Shown in pieces: positions 28,002 to 37,739 of a stretch of DNA of 43,344 bases (positions are counted from its first letter, which is position 1; every line of letters begins with the position of its first letter). The notes below the pieces were generated by a model. That model did no database searches, had not been told where the DNA came from, and saw nothing but the letters and a program-made list of their open reading frames with translations. Source of the stretch: Gammaproteobacteria bacterium (lineage in GTDB: Bacteria; Pseudomonadota; Gammaproteobacteria; Pseudomonadales; Azotimanducaceae); the NCBI GenBank assembly GCA_003230835.1, contig QIGT01000495.1, positions 1 to 43,344 on the forward strand, read 5' to 3'. Both the position numbers and the translations under genes were made by a program.

Positions 28002-28922
28002 TCAACTTGCTGGTTCAAAGTGAATTGGCTCTGAAGGCAGTACCTCGAACATAGTCGATGGCTCGATTACCTGATAGCCCTTGGGAACTTCAAATAGTGA
28101 TGGATCTGGCTCATCTGTCGACAATATTTCTGCCCTATAAATGATTCGACCAAATCTGGGGTCCACTTCTTCGGATCGCAACATCATGTGTAACTCGGGT
28201 GCATACCAAGTCTTTTTAATCACAATGATCTCTTTTTCATTTCCTATGCTATCGGCCTCATGAGTGGTAACACGCACCTTACCCTCCACGCGTACGCCGT
28301 CTAGGGTATCCTGGCCCAACGATTCAACTGTGGTTTTACCGGGACTGAATGCCATTATTGATGGCCCAGGAAACGCGTGACCTCCTGTTGGTTCAACAAA
28401 CACACTGGCCTGCACGTCTATTTGCGCGTGCTCAGGCACGGGGCTGCTAAAATTAAGTTCATCACGTGGGACGCCCGGATCTGATTGTAAATTGGAAACA
28501 TCAATAAAGGGTTGCGAAATGTTAGTAAAATTTGAAGCTACCGGTAGCTTAATGGCCGTTTTGTTGTGGGGGTGAAGCATGACTACGCGGTTTCGTTGAG
28601 GGTCTGATAGGGAGATCGCTTGATTCCCCATTGGATCGGCTTCATGTTCCCGCCGCACCCGGCCCTCCTTATCTCGGTACAACACAATGACATTGTTATG
28701 CACTATTCGATTACCATCGACAAGTTCTTGTACGGACCGAACGGTAATCCGTGCGCTTACGGGCGCGTTCTTGATCGTCTCGGTGCTAAAAAAGTCGGGG
28801 AACATATCCGGAGTCGTTGCCATCAAAATACGTGCAGGTTCTGATGCGGCAGCAGTGGTCGTAATGGTTAGGAATGATGCAACAAGTGTGATGGCCATTG
28901 CGCGACAATATTTTCTAAACAT
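28002..28922 (-). CDS. Secreted/periplasmic protein of unknown function (signal peptide; outer-membrane lipoprotein-sorting-like)
   Basis: N-terminal signal MFRKYCRAMAITLVASFLTITTTAAA; last gene of the sigma factor cluster. Confidence 0.65.
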   Translation of the reverse strand: MFRKYCRAMAITLVASFLTITTTAAASEPARILMATTPDMFPDFFSTETIKNAPVSARITVRSVQELVDGNRIVHNNVIVLYRDKEGRVRREHEADPMGNQAISLSDPQRNRVVMLHPHNKTAIKLPVASNFTNISQPFIDVSNLQSDPGVPRDELNFSSPVPEHAQIDVQASVFVEPTGGHAFPGPSIMAFSPGKTTVESLGQDTLDGVRVEGKVRVTTHEADSIGNEKEIIVIKKTWYAPELHMMLRSEEVDPRFGRIIYRAEILSTDEPDPSLFEVPKGYQVIEPSTMFEVLPSEPIHFEPAS

Positions 28923-28925
28923 AGC

Positions 28926-29369
28926 CTAGTGTCCTTTCTGGTTAATATAAACTAGATGCGGAATGCCTTGTTCGTCGTAAACCACATGGGAATTTAGATA
29001 TCGGATTTGCGTTCCGCCGGTGAGTGAGTGCACGCGTATCGGCATGGGTATTTGGGAGAGCAAATAATCAGGCGACGTATCTTCACGGTCATGGGTAACC
29101 TGCGTTACCTTTGGCGTGTTTTGAGGTGAGCGCAAGCTGCTCAAACCCACCGCGACCAATAACCCTGCAGCAATTGAAAGTGGTAACCAGACAGCTCTGC
29201 GTTTTATATTGACTATAGGCTTTGTGTCAACTACCAGCTGCGGAGCGCCTCGCGCTGATACGACATCTAAGACCTTCTCAGCAATTTCATTGGGCGCACG
29301 CACGTCCTCTAAAGACTTGCGATACTGCGCCAACAGTTGGTCTACGCTTTGGGGTTCTTGTTGCGACAC
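28926..29369 (-). CDS. Single-TM protein of unknown function, candidate anti-sigma factor
   Basis: One TM segment (RAVWLPLSIAAGLLVAVGLSSL); directly downstream of an ECF sigma gene. Confidence 0.6.
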   Translation of the reverse strand: MSQQEPQSVDQLLAQYRKSLEDVRAPNEIAEKVLDVVSARGAPQLVVDTKPIVNIKRRAVWLPLSIAAGLLVAVGLSSLRSPQNTPKVTQVTHDREDTSPDYLLSQIPMPIRVHSLTGGTQIRYLNSHVVYDEQGIPHLVYINQKGH

Positions 29370-29376
29370 GGCTTAT

Positions 29377-29979
29377 CTATTCCCTCAGTGCAACCGGTTC
29401 TATAACCGTGTATTTCAGTTGCTCACGAGCCCTCGACAATCTGGATCGGACAGTGCCAATCGGTAAATCTAAGATTGTTGCAGTTGCTGCATAATCAAAC
29501 CCTTGTAACGCACATAAAACCAATACTTCTCGATGCTCAAATGATAGCTGCGCGATAGCTCTATCGATCGCTTTGAGTTCGCTTGAAATCTCGAGCTGGT
29601 TTTCTGGTGACAACACTACGCTTTCGTCGATCGTTAGCATCTGTGCCTTTCGCTGCTGATTCAGGATAAATCGAACCTTGTTGCGAACGACGCCGAACAA
29701 CCACCCCAGAGCACTGGGGCTACGTGTTACATCGAAATCGTGAGCATGCTGGATCATATAAAGAAATACTTCTTGAGTCGCTTCTTCGGCAATAGATCTG
29801 GATCGCGAGACGACTAGTGCATAACGATAAATGGCGTCGCCATGGCGCTCATATAACATTCTGAAAGCTTGTTGATCATCTCTAACCTTCGACAACAGCT
29901 CTCGATCGGGCAGACCCTTACTTTGTGTGTCTTTACCTTGCGTGTCTATCGTCAAGGTTTTAGCGCCATTGCGTGACAT
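29377..29979 (-). CDS. ECF RNA polymerase sigma factor
   Basis: FRMLYERHGDAIYRYALVVSRSRSIAEEATQEVFL (sigma2), LSFEHREVLVLCALQGFDYAATATILDLPIGTVRSRLSRAREQL (sigma4). Confidence 0.93.
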   Translation of the reverse strand: MSRNGAKTLTIDTQGKDTQSKGLPDRELLSKVRDDQQAFRMLYERHGDAIYRYALVVSRSRSIAEEATQEVFLYMIQHAHDFDVTRSPSALGWLFGVVRNKVRFILNQQRKAQMLTIDESVVLSPENQLEISSELKAIDRAIAQLSFEHREVLVLCALQGFDYAATATILDLPIGTVRSRLSRAREQLKYTVIEPVALRE

Positions 29980-30193
29980 TTCCGTTTGGTAGGCCCTAAT
30001 TTGCCTTCAATGGGAGGTATGTCCTTACGGTGGAAATGAGTTCCTTGACGGATCTGGTTGCAATATGATTCCACCTGAACTGAAGGTGCGTACAATTCAA
30101 GTAGATATTGATACAAATGTCACCCACAAAATCCACAAAACCTATCTTGCTCATTACTGGTGCAATGCCTGCCAGAAAATCCACCATCGCTAC

Positions 30194-31114
30194 TTACGAC
30201 AATCGGCGCAGCCAACGCCGGGCAAAGCTTGAAAACACATCACCAACAATGATCAGAACCACACCAAGTAGTACCAGAAATATCATTTCGTCATAGAAAT
30301 TACGCGCACGCGCTTCTTGAATCCAAAACCCCAGGGAAGCAATACCCAGCATACCCAGAACTGTCGCTTCACGAACACAGGTTTCCCAACGATAGAAAAA
30401 GAACAACAAAAACCGTGGTAATCCCACAGGCAGAACCGCCATGACCGATACATGTGCTCGACTAGCACCCAGTGCGTGTAACGCCCTCAGCGGGGCCGCC
30501 GGCAAATCTTCGGTAACTTCAGCGGAAAGTTTGCCCAAAATGCCTGCATTATGCAGTGCCAGCGCAAGCACAATCGACCACACTGTCGGTCCTAACAATG
30601 CAAGCAATAAAAATGCCCAAACGTACTCTGGTATGGCTCTCAATAGGATGAGCACCCCGCGTGTGACAACCAACATTATTTGCCATAACAGGCGGCTGAC
30701 GACCGACGGCGATCCATGGTTCAAGCCAAACGGTTGGTCCGTGGCAATGTTACGCGCCGCGGGAATGGTGAGGAGTGCGCCCATTACTGAAGCCAAAACG
30801 ATGGCAGCCACAGATATCAGAAAAGTCGTATAGAGCGCCTCAAAGCCTTTGTTATCTAGTATTTCCCAACCCCACCGCGCAGCGACTGCCCAATCAAAGT
30901 CAACATTGTGTAGAGGAAAGGGCAATAGTTCGCGCAAAAACCTCTCTACGTTAGCCTGGCGAGATTGAGTAAAGGTATCTGCTGGGAAAAAATCGCCAGC
31001 TAACCAGGCAATACCCATAAGTGCAAACATAATCCCAACGCTGATACGCACCGGCCAATTTTTTGGCCGTGTACGATACAGATCCAGAACGGCTATGGAC
31101 CTCAACTCGTTCAT
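30194..31114 (-). CDS. PhnE-type ABC transporter permease
   Basis: LLRAIPEYVWAFLLLALLGPTVWSIVLALALHNAGILGKLSAEV; start overlaps the previous gene by 4 nt. Confidence 0.88.
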   Translation of the reverse strand: MNELRSIAVLDLYRTRPKNWPVRISVGIMFALMGIAWLAGDFFPADTFTQSRQANVERFLRELLPFPLHNVDFDWAVAARWGWEILDNKGFEALYTTFLISVAAIVLASVMGALLTIPAARNIATDQPFGLNHGSPSVVSRLLWQIMLVVTRGVLILLRAIPEYVWAFLLLALLGPTVWSIVLALALHNAGILGKLSAEVTEDLPAAPLRALHALGASRAHVSVMAVLPVGLPRFLLFFFYRWETCVREATVLGMLGIASLGFWIQEARARNFYDEMIFLVLLGVVLIIVGDVFSSFARRWLRRLS

Positions 31115-31977
31115 CGCAAAAGCTCACGCCGAAACAACCCACTCCACCAATCAGCAATAACAATCAAGATAAGCAGGGTGTAGAGATAACTCCACAATTC
31201 CCCATAGTGCAAATTTTCAAAGGCTGCGGCGATATAGAAGCCGAGAGTGGGAAAACCAAAAAAACCCAGCACTGCTGAGGTGCGCAACAAACACTCAAAT
31301 CGATACAGCACATAGGCCAAAATATCGGGCATCGCACAGGGTATAAGCGCAAAACAAAATACCTGCAAACGCGAGGCACCGGCCGCACGCAGCGCATAGG
31401 CTGCTTCACTGGGCGCTTCATCAACCAACTCAGCAAATATTTTTGCCAAGATACCCGCACACGGCAGCGCTAAGGCGATCACCGCGCTCATTTGACTCAA
31501 ACCAAACGCGGCAAGAAACAACACCGCCCACAGAAGCTCATGCACCGAGCGCATCAGGGTAATGAGCAACCGTATCAGTGCATGCATAACCCCTAGCAAC
31601 GCTGCTCCCAGTGGGCGCCCGCTCGATGGCTCGTGCGCGCCAGCAGGCAGCCATAGTGCCGTACTGGCAAAAAAGCCCAATACCGCTCCACCAACCAACG
31701 CTAGGCTGAGCGCAGCAGCTGCAAACAGTATGGTCTGCCAAGCGGCAGCAAGGGCCTTAATTAATAACGGCGGGGTGTGTAGCGGCACTGCTGATTCATA
31801 ACTCAGTGCTGGGGATAACGCGCGCGCAAAAAACTGCCCAGCGGTGTGTATGCCGCCAGCATTGGGTAACAACTGAGACCATTGCAAATCTAAAGCATAA
31901 ATTGAGGCAAAACCTGCGGCCAATAGGCCCACTAGAATCCAGCGTCGTCGCCCAATGTTAAGACCGTCGTCACGCAA
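31111..31977 (-). CDS. PhnE-type ABC transporter permease (TTG start chosen; ORF open to 32058)
   Basis: LMRSVHELLWAVLFLAAFGLSQMSAVIALALPCAGILAKIFAELVDEAP. Confidence 0.85.
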   Translation of the reverse strand: MRDDGLNIGRRRWILVGLLAAGFASIYALDLQWSQLLPNAGGIHTAGQFFARALSPALSYESAVPLHTPPLLIKALAAAWQTILFAAAALSLALVGGAVLGFFASTALWLPAGAHEPSSGRPLGAALLGVMHALIRLLITLMRSVHELLWAVLFLAAFGLSQMSAVIALALPCAGILAKIFAELVDEAPSEAAYALRAAGASRLQVFCFALIPCAMPDILAYVLYRFECLLRTSAVLGFFGFPTLGFYIAAAFENLHYGELWSYLYTLLILIVIADWWSGLFRRELLR

Positions 31978-32731
31978 TGTGATATAGCTCGTCAAATTCT
32001 GCTTGAGTGATACAACCCACTGATTTATCGAACAGCACCCGCCCAGACTTGAGGGCAATTAGGCGCGGAAAGTACGCTCGGGCCAGCTCCAGGTTGTGCA
32101 AACTGACACATAGGGTGAGTCCTCGGTCGGTACAAATCTGCCGTAATAACGCAATGGTACGCTGTGCTCTGGCGGGATCTACACTGGATATGGGCTCGTC
32201 CGCTAATATGATATCTGGCGACTGGAACAGCGCGCGCGCAATTGCAACACGTTGACGCTGACCACCGGAAAGGCGATCGGTACGCTCATAAAGTTTCTCC
32301 GCAATACCCACACTGTCGAGAATTTCATAAACTTTCTGGACCACGTCATCTGCCGGAAACAAAAAATCTCTAACTCCACCCACAAAAGAACGTTTCCCCA
32401 AGCGACCGCTCACCACGTTTTGCAACACCCTAAGATTAGGCACAAGGCTGAAGTCTTGATGGATAAACCCAATACGACTACGGACCCGGCGGAGTTGCGC
32501 CGCAGTGAGTTTTGCCAACTCATGGCCGTTGGCTTCAACCGAACCACTATCGGGCCGAATCATGCCGCTACAAACGCTAAGAAGTGTACTTTTCCCGGCG
32601 CCGCTTAATCCAACCAGCGCAACCGCTTCTCCAGGTTGCAAACTCAATGACACGTCATCCAGAGCATGAGTTGAAGCATGCGCTACCGTTACATTGCGAA
32701 TCTCCACATGGCCGTCACTCATCACCTTCAC
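31970..32731 (-). CDS. PhnC-type ABC transporter ATP-binding protein
   Basis: GLSGAGKSTLLSVCSGMIRPDSG, HQDFSLVPNLRVLQNVVSGRLG, LSGGQRQRVAIARALFQSPDIILADEPISSVDP. Confidence 0.92.
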   Translation of the reverse strand: MKVMSDGHVEIRNVTVAHASTHALDDVSLSLQPGEAVALVGLSGAGKSTLLSVCSGMIRPDSGSVEANGHELAKLTAAQLRRVRSRIGFIHQDFSLVPNLRVLQNVVSGRLGKRSFVGGVRDFLFPADDVVQKVYEILDSVGIAEKLYERTDRLSGGQRQRVAIARALFQSPDIILADEPISSVDPARAQRTIALLRQICTDRGLTLCVSLHNLELARAYFPRLIALKSGRVLFDKSVGCITQAEFDELYHIA

Positions 32732-33672
32732 CGGATCATATTGAGTATTTTAGCGACGTCACGAATACCGTCGAAGTCTTGGTTTTTTGCAACAATGAGT
32801 CGCTCGCGGGGCAGAGCTGCAAGTAATTTGGGATCATCGATATCAACCAAGACGGACTGTAGGCGCTGGATAAAACCGCGGCCAAACAAAGTCTCTACAT
32901 GAGGATGGACGGTCCAGTTGTAATCAGCGTAAGGTGGTGTCTTCCACACGACTTGCACTCGCTCAGGATCGGTAGAACCTTCTAACACCCGCCGCTCATA
33001 AACTTTGTAATTTATTGCGCCTACTTGATATTGCCCCGAGCCAACCAGTTCTGCGGTTTTATCGTGGCTTCCAGAAAAGCCAACCGGGTGGTCAAAATAG
33101 TCTAGCGGCGTTTTCCCAGTGTGATGGCGAATAAAGTATTCTGGCATCAAGCGTCCTGAAGTTGAGCTAGGGGACCCAAAGGTAAAACGCAGTGAGGCAA
33201 TATCTTGAGGAAATTTGCTGCTGGGTTCTATACCGGCGTCTTTGTGAGCAATGAAGTAGGTAAAATAGTGTGGGTCAGTTGCCCCCTGGGCAATCGCCAT
33301 GGCACCGGCTACTGCCTCACGCGCTTGCACACCAGTGAACCCTCCAAACCAAGCTAAGTGCACATCGCCGTTACGGAACATTTCAACACTGGCTTGGTAG
33401 TCGCGCGCAGGCACGTAGGTGACAATCCTCCCAAGCTGTTCGCTCAGATAAGCTGCCAGGGGCTGAAACTTCTCCTGCAATTCGGTACTGTTTTGATCAG
33501 GAATTGCGGTGAAGCGCAATGGGGGGGTTCCCGCGTGAGATTCAGGTTCGCCATCACACGCAGATAGAATCATAAACAACAGCAGGAGAGGAAAAAAACA
33601 ACCTATTAAGGAAACAGGGTTGTTGAAAGGGGTTACAGGTCGACGAACTCGCCGACTGGCAAAGGCAGTCAC
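32728..33672 (-). CDS. PhnD-like (putative selenate/phosphonate) ABC transporter substrate-binding protein
   Basis: LSAC lipobox-like, FTAIPDQNSTELQEKFQPLAAYLSEQLGRIVTYVPARDYQASVEMFRNGDVHLAWFGGFTGVQARE. Confidence 0.85.
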   Translation of the reverse strand: MTAFASRRVRRPVTPFNNPVSLIGCFFPLLLLFMILSACDGEPESHAGTPPLRFTAIPDQNSTELQEKFQPLAAYLSEQLGRIVTYVPARDYQASVEMFRNGDVHLAWFGGFTGVQAREAVAGAMAIAQGATDPHYFTYFIAHKDAGIEPSSKFPQDIASLRFTFGSPSSTSGRLMPEYFIRHHTGKTPLDYFDHPVGFSGSHDKTAELVGSGQYQVGAINYKVYERRVLEGSTDPERVQVVWKTPPYADYNWTVHPHVETLFGRGFIQRLQSVLVDIDDPKLLAALPRERLIVAKNQDFDGIRDVAKILNMIR

Positions 33673-34061
33673 AATCGCAGTCTCAACTGAGGTACTCCAG
33701 GTACTTTTAAAACGTGTTTTACAACGTTATGGATGGGTAGGAAAGCGCAGCAAGCTACGGCATTCAATGCAGTGGATCAACCATTAATTTGAGTCTGTAA
33801 ATATTTCTGTGCAACTGCATTTACAAGAAAATGCGACCAAATGTTCGTGCCGACAGCTGCTGGAGTTGCTCGGTTTACTTATCGGGTTGATTTTCGTATA
33901 TTTCGGTTGGCACGCGCTTTAAGATCTAACGGCTTAGGTCAATGAGCCCTCAAAGCGGGATATGACTGAGTGAACCAGGGGTTGGCATAGTGATTGCGCT
34001 CTCTCACAAAATAATGTGTACAGAGTAAGAAATTGCTGCCGCGATATATCGACAAGCCACG

Positions 34062-36275
34062 TTATTTGGTGGCGTTTGAACTCACCGTCGCCCGTAGATT
34101 CGCTTGCGTGGTTACCTCGTTGATTTTTTCAGTGAGCTGTTGAAACCTAAATGGTTTCATCAGAAAGGTAGTATTCAAATCTTCAAGCAAAGGCGCAGAG
34201 ACATTGCTTTGATAACCGCTCATCAACACAACTGGTAGTTCCGACGAAAGTGATCGAATAGCTAGATGCGTTTCGATACCGTCCATCTCCGGCATGGTGA
34301 TATCCAGCAGGATTAAAGAGATGTTGTCCTGATGCTGCTGCAGAATCGCTATGGCTTCTTTACCGTGAGAGGCTTGAATTGTATCAAAACCAATGCGTTC
34401 CAACATATTCGCCGCTACCCGACGCACCTCGGGCTCATCGTCTACCAACAATGCCAGGCCACCGTTGTGCCCTTCCTGCTCAACCTGTTGACCGACTAGT
34501 TCAAGTGTACTGGCTTCGGTGGCTGGCAGAGCGATTGTAAAGGTAGAGCCGCACCCCGGTTCCGATTCGACTTTTATACGACCGCTATGAGATTGCACAA
34601 TACTCATCACGTTGGCTAAGCCGAGCCCCCGACCTGTGAACTTGGTCGTGTAAAACGGATCGAAGATCCGCTCTTTCGTTTCCGCGTCCATGCCACACCC
34701 GGAATCCGCCACCTCGATGATCACAAACAGAGCGACATCGCCCCCTTCGCTAGTCTCCATTTCCAAAGCGTCGGTGCGCAATGTCACCGATCCGACCTCA
34801 TCGCCTAATGCGTCTGATGCATTGGTGATCAAATTAAGAATGACCTGTGACAACTGACCTGAGTCTGCCATGACAAGCGGCAATGCCTGAACAAACTCGG
34901 TTGTGAACGTCGCCTTCTTCGATACCGCCGAATGTGACAGCTCATTGATCTCCCTGCACAATGCATTGACGTCAACCAGCCTATTTGCTGGGGTGTTCTG
35001 GCCCGCATAGGTCAGCATCTGCCTTGTCAGTTCGACAGCTCGCTCTGCCGAATGAACAATGGTCTCAAGATACGCAGTCATATCGCTTGTTGACGAGACA
35101 TCAGATTTTGCCAGCTCAGCACTGCCCAATATCGCCACCAGTATGTTGTTAAAATCGTGAGCTATGCCACCAGCCATGACACCTAGGGTTTCAAGTTTCT
35201 GCCCACTCCGAACCCAATCTTCTAATTCATTCTTTTCCGCTTCCACGCGGCGTTGCTCAGTTAAATCGCGCAACACCCACACGGCACCGATCACACCCTG
35301 TGCTTGATCGTGTAATTCAGTTGTAGAGACAACCACGGTGAATAATTGTTCAGGTGTTGTCGACTCGAAACTCAATTCCTGCCCAATAGGCATCGCCTCC
35401 CGAGCGTAGTATTCCGCCATCTGTACCGGAGCGATATCCAGCAGATATTGATTCAAGCAGCTCTCTTGATTTTGCCCGAACATCTTTGCACATGCCTTAT
35501 TGATGAAGCGCACAACGCCTTGCGAATCAATTACGAACACACCGTCGGGAATGTTTTGCAAAATTTGTGGTGCCGTGAATTCTGGCGTCAGATCGATCAA
35601 TCGGTATCTAATTGAGCCAAACAGTGTCGCAAAATGCATAACACTCATGATCACAAACCCAAAGGGATACACGGCAAAACCAAACGCCGGGATGAAATCT
35701 ACCAAGGCCAAGGTAGCAAACATATTGCCGTGGCAAAAAGCTTGGATTTTTTGACGATACACACCGCCAAGATTCTCTTGCGACAACATGCGTCGATAGA
35801 GCAACACAACTTCGACAAAGGTCACTAATAAAAAACACAGTGGGAGGAGCCCCCAGAGTGTGAAGTTGGGATAAAGTCCCCAGCTGTAGACATACGGGGT
35901 AGACAGCAACACAGGGTTCGCCAAACTAACTACCGTAACCACAACAGACAAGCCATAGTGCCATTGAATCTGGGGATGGAATTGATGGGCTACACCCGCA
36001 GTTACCACATTGAGATGAAATATCACGCCGGGTAGCATGCCGAGACTGAGTTGCAACATTCGCGACCAAAATTGAACCTCTGAGTGAGTGTCCGCAGACG
36101 CCACCATCGCCATACAAAAAAGCCAGCCAGCTGCCAAAGCACCGTACACAGCATGCATTCGTGCCGCAGTCGACTGGGGGTTTCTGGCCAGGATAACGCC
36201 AGCGAACAGCAAGGCTCCGAGAGTCGCGAAACTCAGAAACAGGCTGTGTAGCGCTGGAGATATCACCATGATCAA
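34062..36275 (-). CDS. Hybrid sensor histidine kinase: 7-TM-like N-terminus, PAS, HisKA, HATPase, C-terminal receiver
   Basis: PAS ILQNIPDGVFVIDSQGVVRFINKA; H box GGIAHDFNNILVAILG; N box LILNLITNASDAL; receiver LLVDDEPEVRRVA...LILLDITMPEMDGIE. Confidence 0.93.
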   Translation of the reverse strand: MIMVISPALHSLFLSFATLGALLFAGVILARNPQSTAARMHAVYGALAAGWLFCMAMVASADTHSEVQFWSRMLQLSLGMLPGVIFHLNVVTAGVAHQFHPQIQWHYGLSVVVTVVSLANPVLLSTPYVYSWGLYPNFTLWGLLPLCFLLVTFVEVVLLYRRMLSQENLGGVYRQKIQAFCHGNMFATLALVDFIPAFGFAVYPFGFVIMSVMHFATLFGSIRYRLIDLTPEFTAPQILQNIPDGVFVIDSQGVVRFINKACAKMFGQNQESCLNQYLLDIAPVQMAEYYAREAMPIGQELSFESTTPEQLFTVVVSTTELHDQAQGVIGAVWVLRDLTEQRRVEAEKNELEDWVRSGQKLETLGVMAGGIAHDFNNILVAILGSAELAKSDVSSTSDMTAYLETIVHSAERAVELTRQMLTYAGQNTPANRLVDVNALCREINELSHSAVSKKATFTTEFVQALPLVMADSGQLSQVILNLITNASDALGDEVGSVTLRTDALEMETSEGGDVALFVIIEVADSGCGMDAETKERIFDPFYTTKFTGRGLGLANVMSIVQSHSGRIKVESEPGCGSTFTIALPATEASTLELVGQQVEQEGHNGGLALLVDDEPEVRRVAANMLERIGFDTIQASHGKEAIAILQQHQDNISLILLDITMPEMDGIETHLAIRSLSSELPVVLMSGYQSNVSAPLLEDLNTTFLMKPFRFQQLTEKINEVTTQANLRATVSSNATK

Positions 36276-36478
36276 AGGGGCTCAGGAATTATCCTACTAC
36301 CCAATACAATGCGCTCGGTCACCCTGTGTTGCAATAGCTGGTCAACAAAGCTGACTAGTGGATCCATGACCAATCGGTAACCCTAACTATTACTTGTGAT
36401 TTGTATTCAAGCGTCTCGCATTCAAAATCGTCCTTCAATGCATATAGGTTACAAGAACCATGATTAAGGGCCACTTGC

Positions 36479-36840
36479 GTGCACTTCTCTAAATACCCGG
36501 TTAGGTTGATTTTTACGCTTTTAATGTCAACGAATTGCGCCAGGGTGCTGGCGTCAAGTAAAGCTCTAGAAGTTATCCCGCGTGATACCAAGCTGGGGCA
36601 AATTTCAGGTGTCGTTGATGACGGCGTACATGTTTTTCGAGGCGTGCCGTATGCGGCCCCGCCGACAGGTGAAAAAAAGTGGAAGCCACCTCAACCCATT
36701 CAACCTTGGGAGGGCGTGCGCGACGCGAACATCTGGTGTCGTGTTAGTCACGGTCAATTTCAGAATCTGGACTATGGGCAAGTTCGCCCATCCTGCTAGT
36801 AAAATGATCTGAATGTTTTTCAAGGCCAACTCTGTAGCGT
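36479..36840 (+). pseudogene. Type-B carboxylesterase N-terminal fragment
   Basis: GQISGVVDDGVHVFRGVPYAAPPTGEKKWKPPQPIQPWEGVRDA then disrupted; a shifted frame gives DLNVFQ like (SE)D.LNVF. Confidence 0.72.
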
Positions 36841-36855
36841 GTGATGCTTCCTAAA

Positions 36856-37269
36856 TCATGAACTAGGTACCAATTCAATTTGCACCAGCATGCCAAATAT
36901 TTTTGGTGCGTTGGGTAGCAACCGATCAAATACTGCGGAACGGTGTTCAGCGTCACCTTCTATAGCACGGGCTTGCCCATTGAGTGTTTCACCCCGCACA
37001 AGAAGCTCAACCGGCGCCCCTTGCCCACGAAGTTGGCGCCACCAAGCCCCATCTGCCGCAGCGTACACCGTATCACCTTCGCGAAGGTAGTTGACAGGAA
37101 ATGTCTTTCCATCAGGCAGTACAATAAGCATCACCTTATGTGCACGCTCACCGTTCGGGTTGTCACGCAGTTCGTGGACCACGTTAGGGTTTACAATTAA
37201 CCTCATGTAGCCCACATAACCAGCGACGAGTACCGCCAAGATGACGATCAGAATCAGCACGTATTTCAT
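36856..37269 (-). CDS. Small protein with N-terminal TM helix and DUF385/deazaflavin-nitroreductase-like domain
   Basis: VMLIVLPDGKTFPVNYLREGDTVYAAADGAWWRQLRGQGAPVELLVRGETLNGQARAI. Confidence 0.6.
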   Translation of the reverse strand: MKYVLILIVILAVLVAGYVGYMRLIVNPNVVHELRDNPNGERAHKVMLIVLPDGKTFPVNYLREGDTVYAAADGAWWRQLRGQGAPVELLVRGETLNGQARAIEGDAEHRSAVFDRLLPNAPKIFGMLVQIELVPSS

Positions 37270-37319
37270 GTACAGCTCAACAAATAGCTAATCATATTAG
37301 TCACCACACTTCCCAACCC

Positions 37320-37721
37320 CTACTCGGCGGGTTTATGGAATTCAATCACATTACCGTCTGGGTCACGTATGAAGAAGAATTCCGCCCCTTCAAATTTGAC
37401 ACGTTCAGTCACCGTTATCCCTAACTCACCGAGCCGGGCTTCTACCGCCTGGATATCGGTGATCTCCAAAGCAATATGCGTATAACCTGGGTGCTTAATC
37501 TCATCGTCCATTAAAACATTATGCTCAGAGGTGTTCTCACTGGCGTTGAGTATCAAGTTAAGGTTTACTCCAGAATCGTGCTCCATAATCGCTACCGGTT
37601 CTGGACCAACCGGACCGACAAGAAATTTGAAACCCAAATTTTCATAAAATTCGCGGGTGACAGCAAGATCTCTCACACGCAACCCGACATGGTTAATACG
37701 AGTAATCTCTTTCATAGACAA
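37320..37721 (-). CDS. VOC (glyoxalase/bleomycin-resistance fold) family protein
   Basis: INHVGLRVRDLAVTREFYENLGFKFL...FFIRDPDGNVIEFHKP. Confidence 0.92.
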   Translation of the reverse strand: MSMKEITRINHVGLRVRDLAVTREFYENLGFKFLVGPVGPEPVAIMEHDSGVNLNLILNASENTSEHNVLMDDEIKHPGYTHIALEITDIQAVEARLGELGITVTERVKFEGAEFFFIRDPDGNVIEFHKPAE

Positions 37722-37739
37722 CCTCCAAGCGTTTATACA

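Noticed and set aside
36355-36591. 78-aa minus ORF
   Set aside because: Overlaps the esterase fragment and has no supporting similarity.
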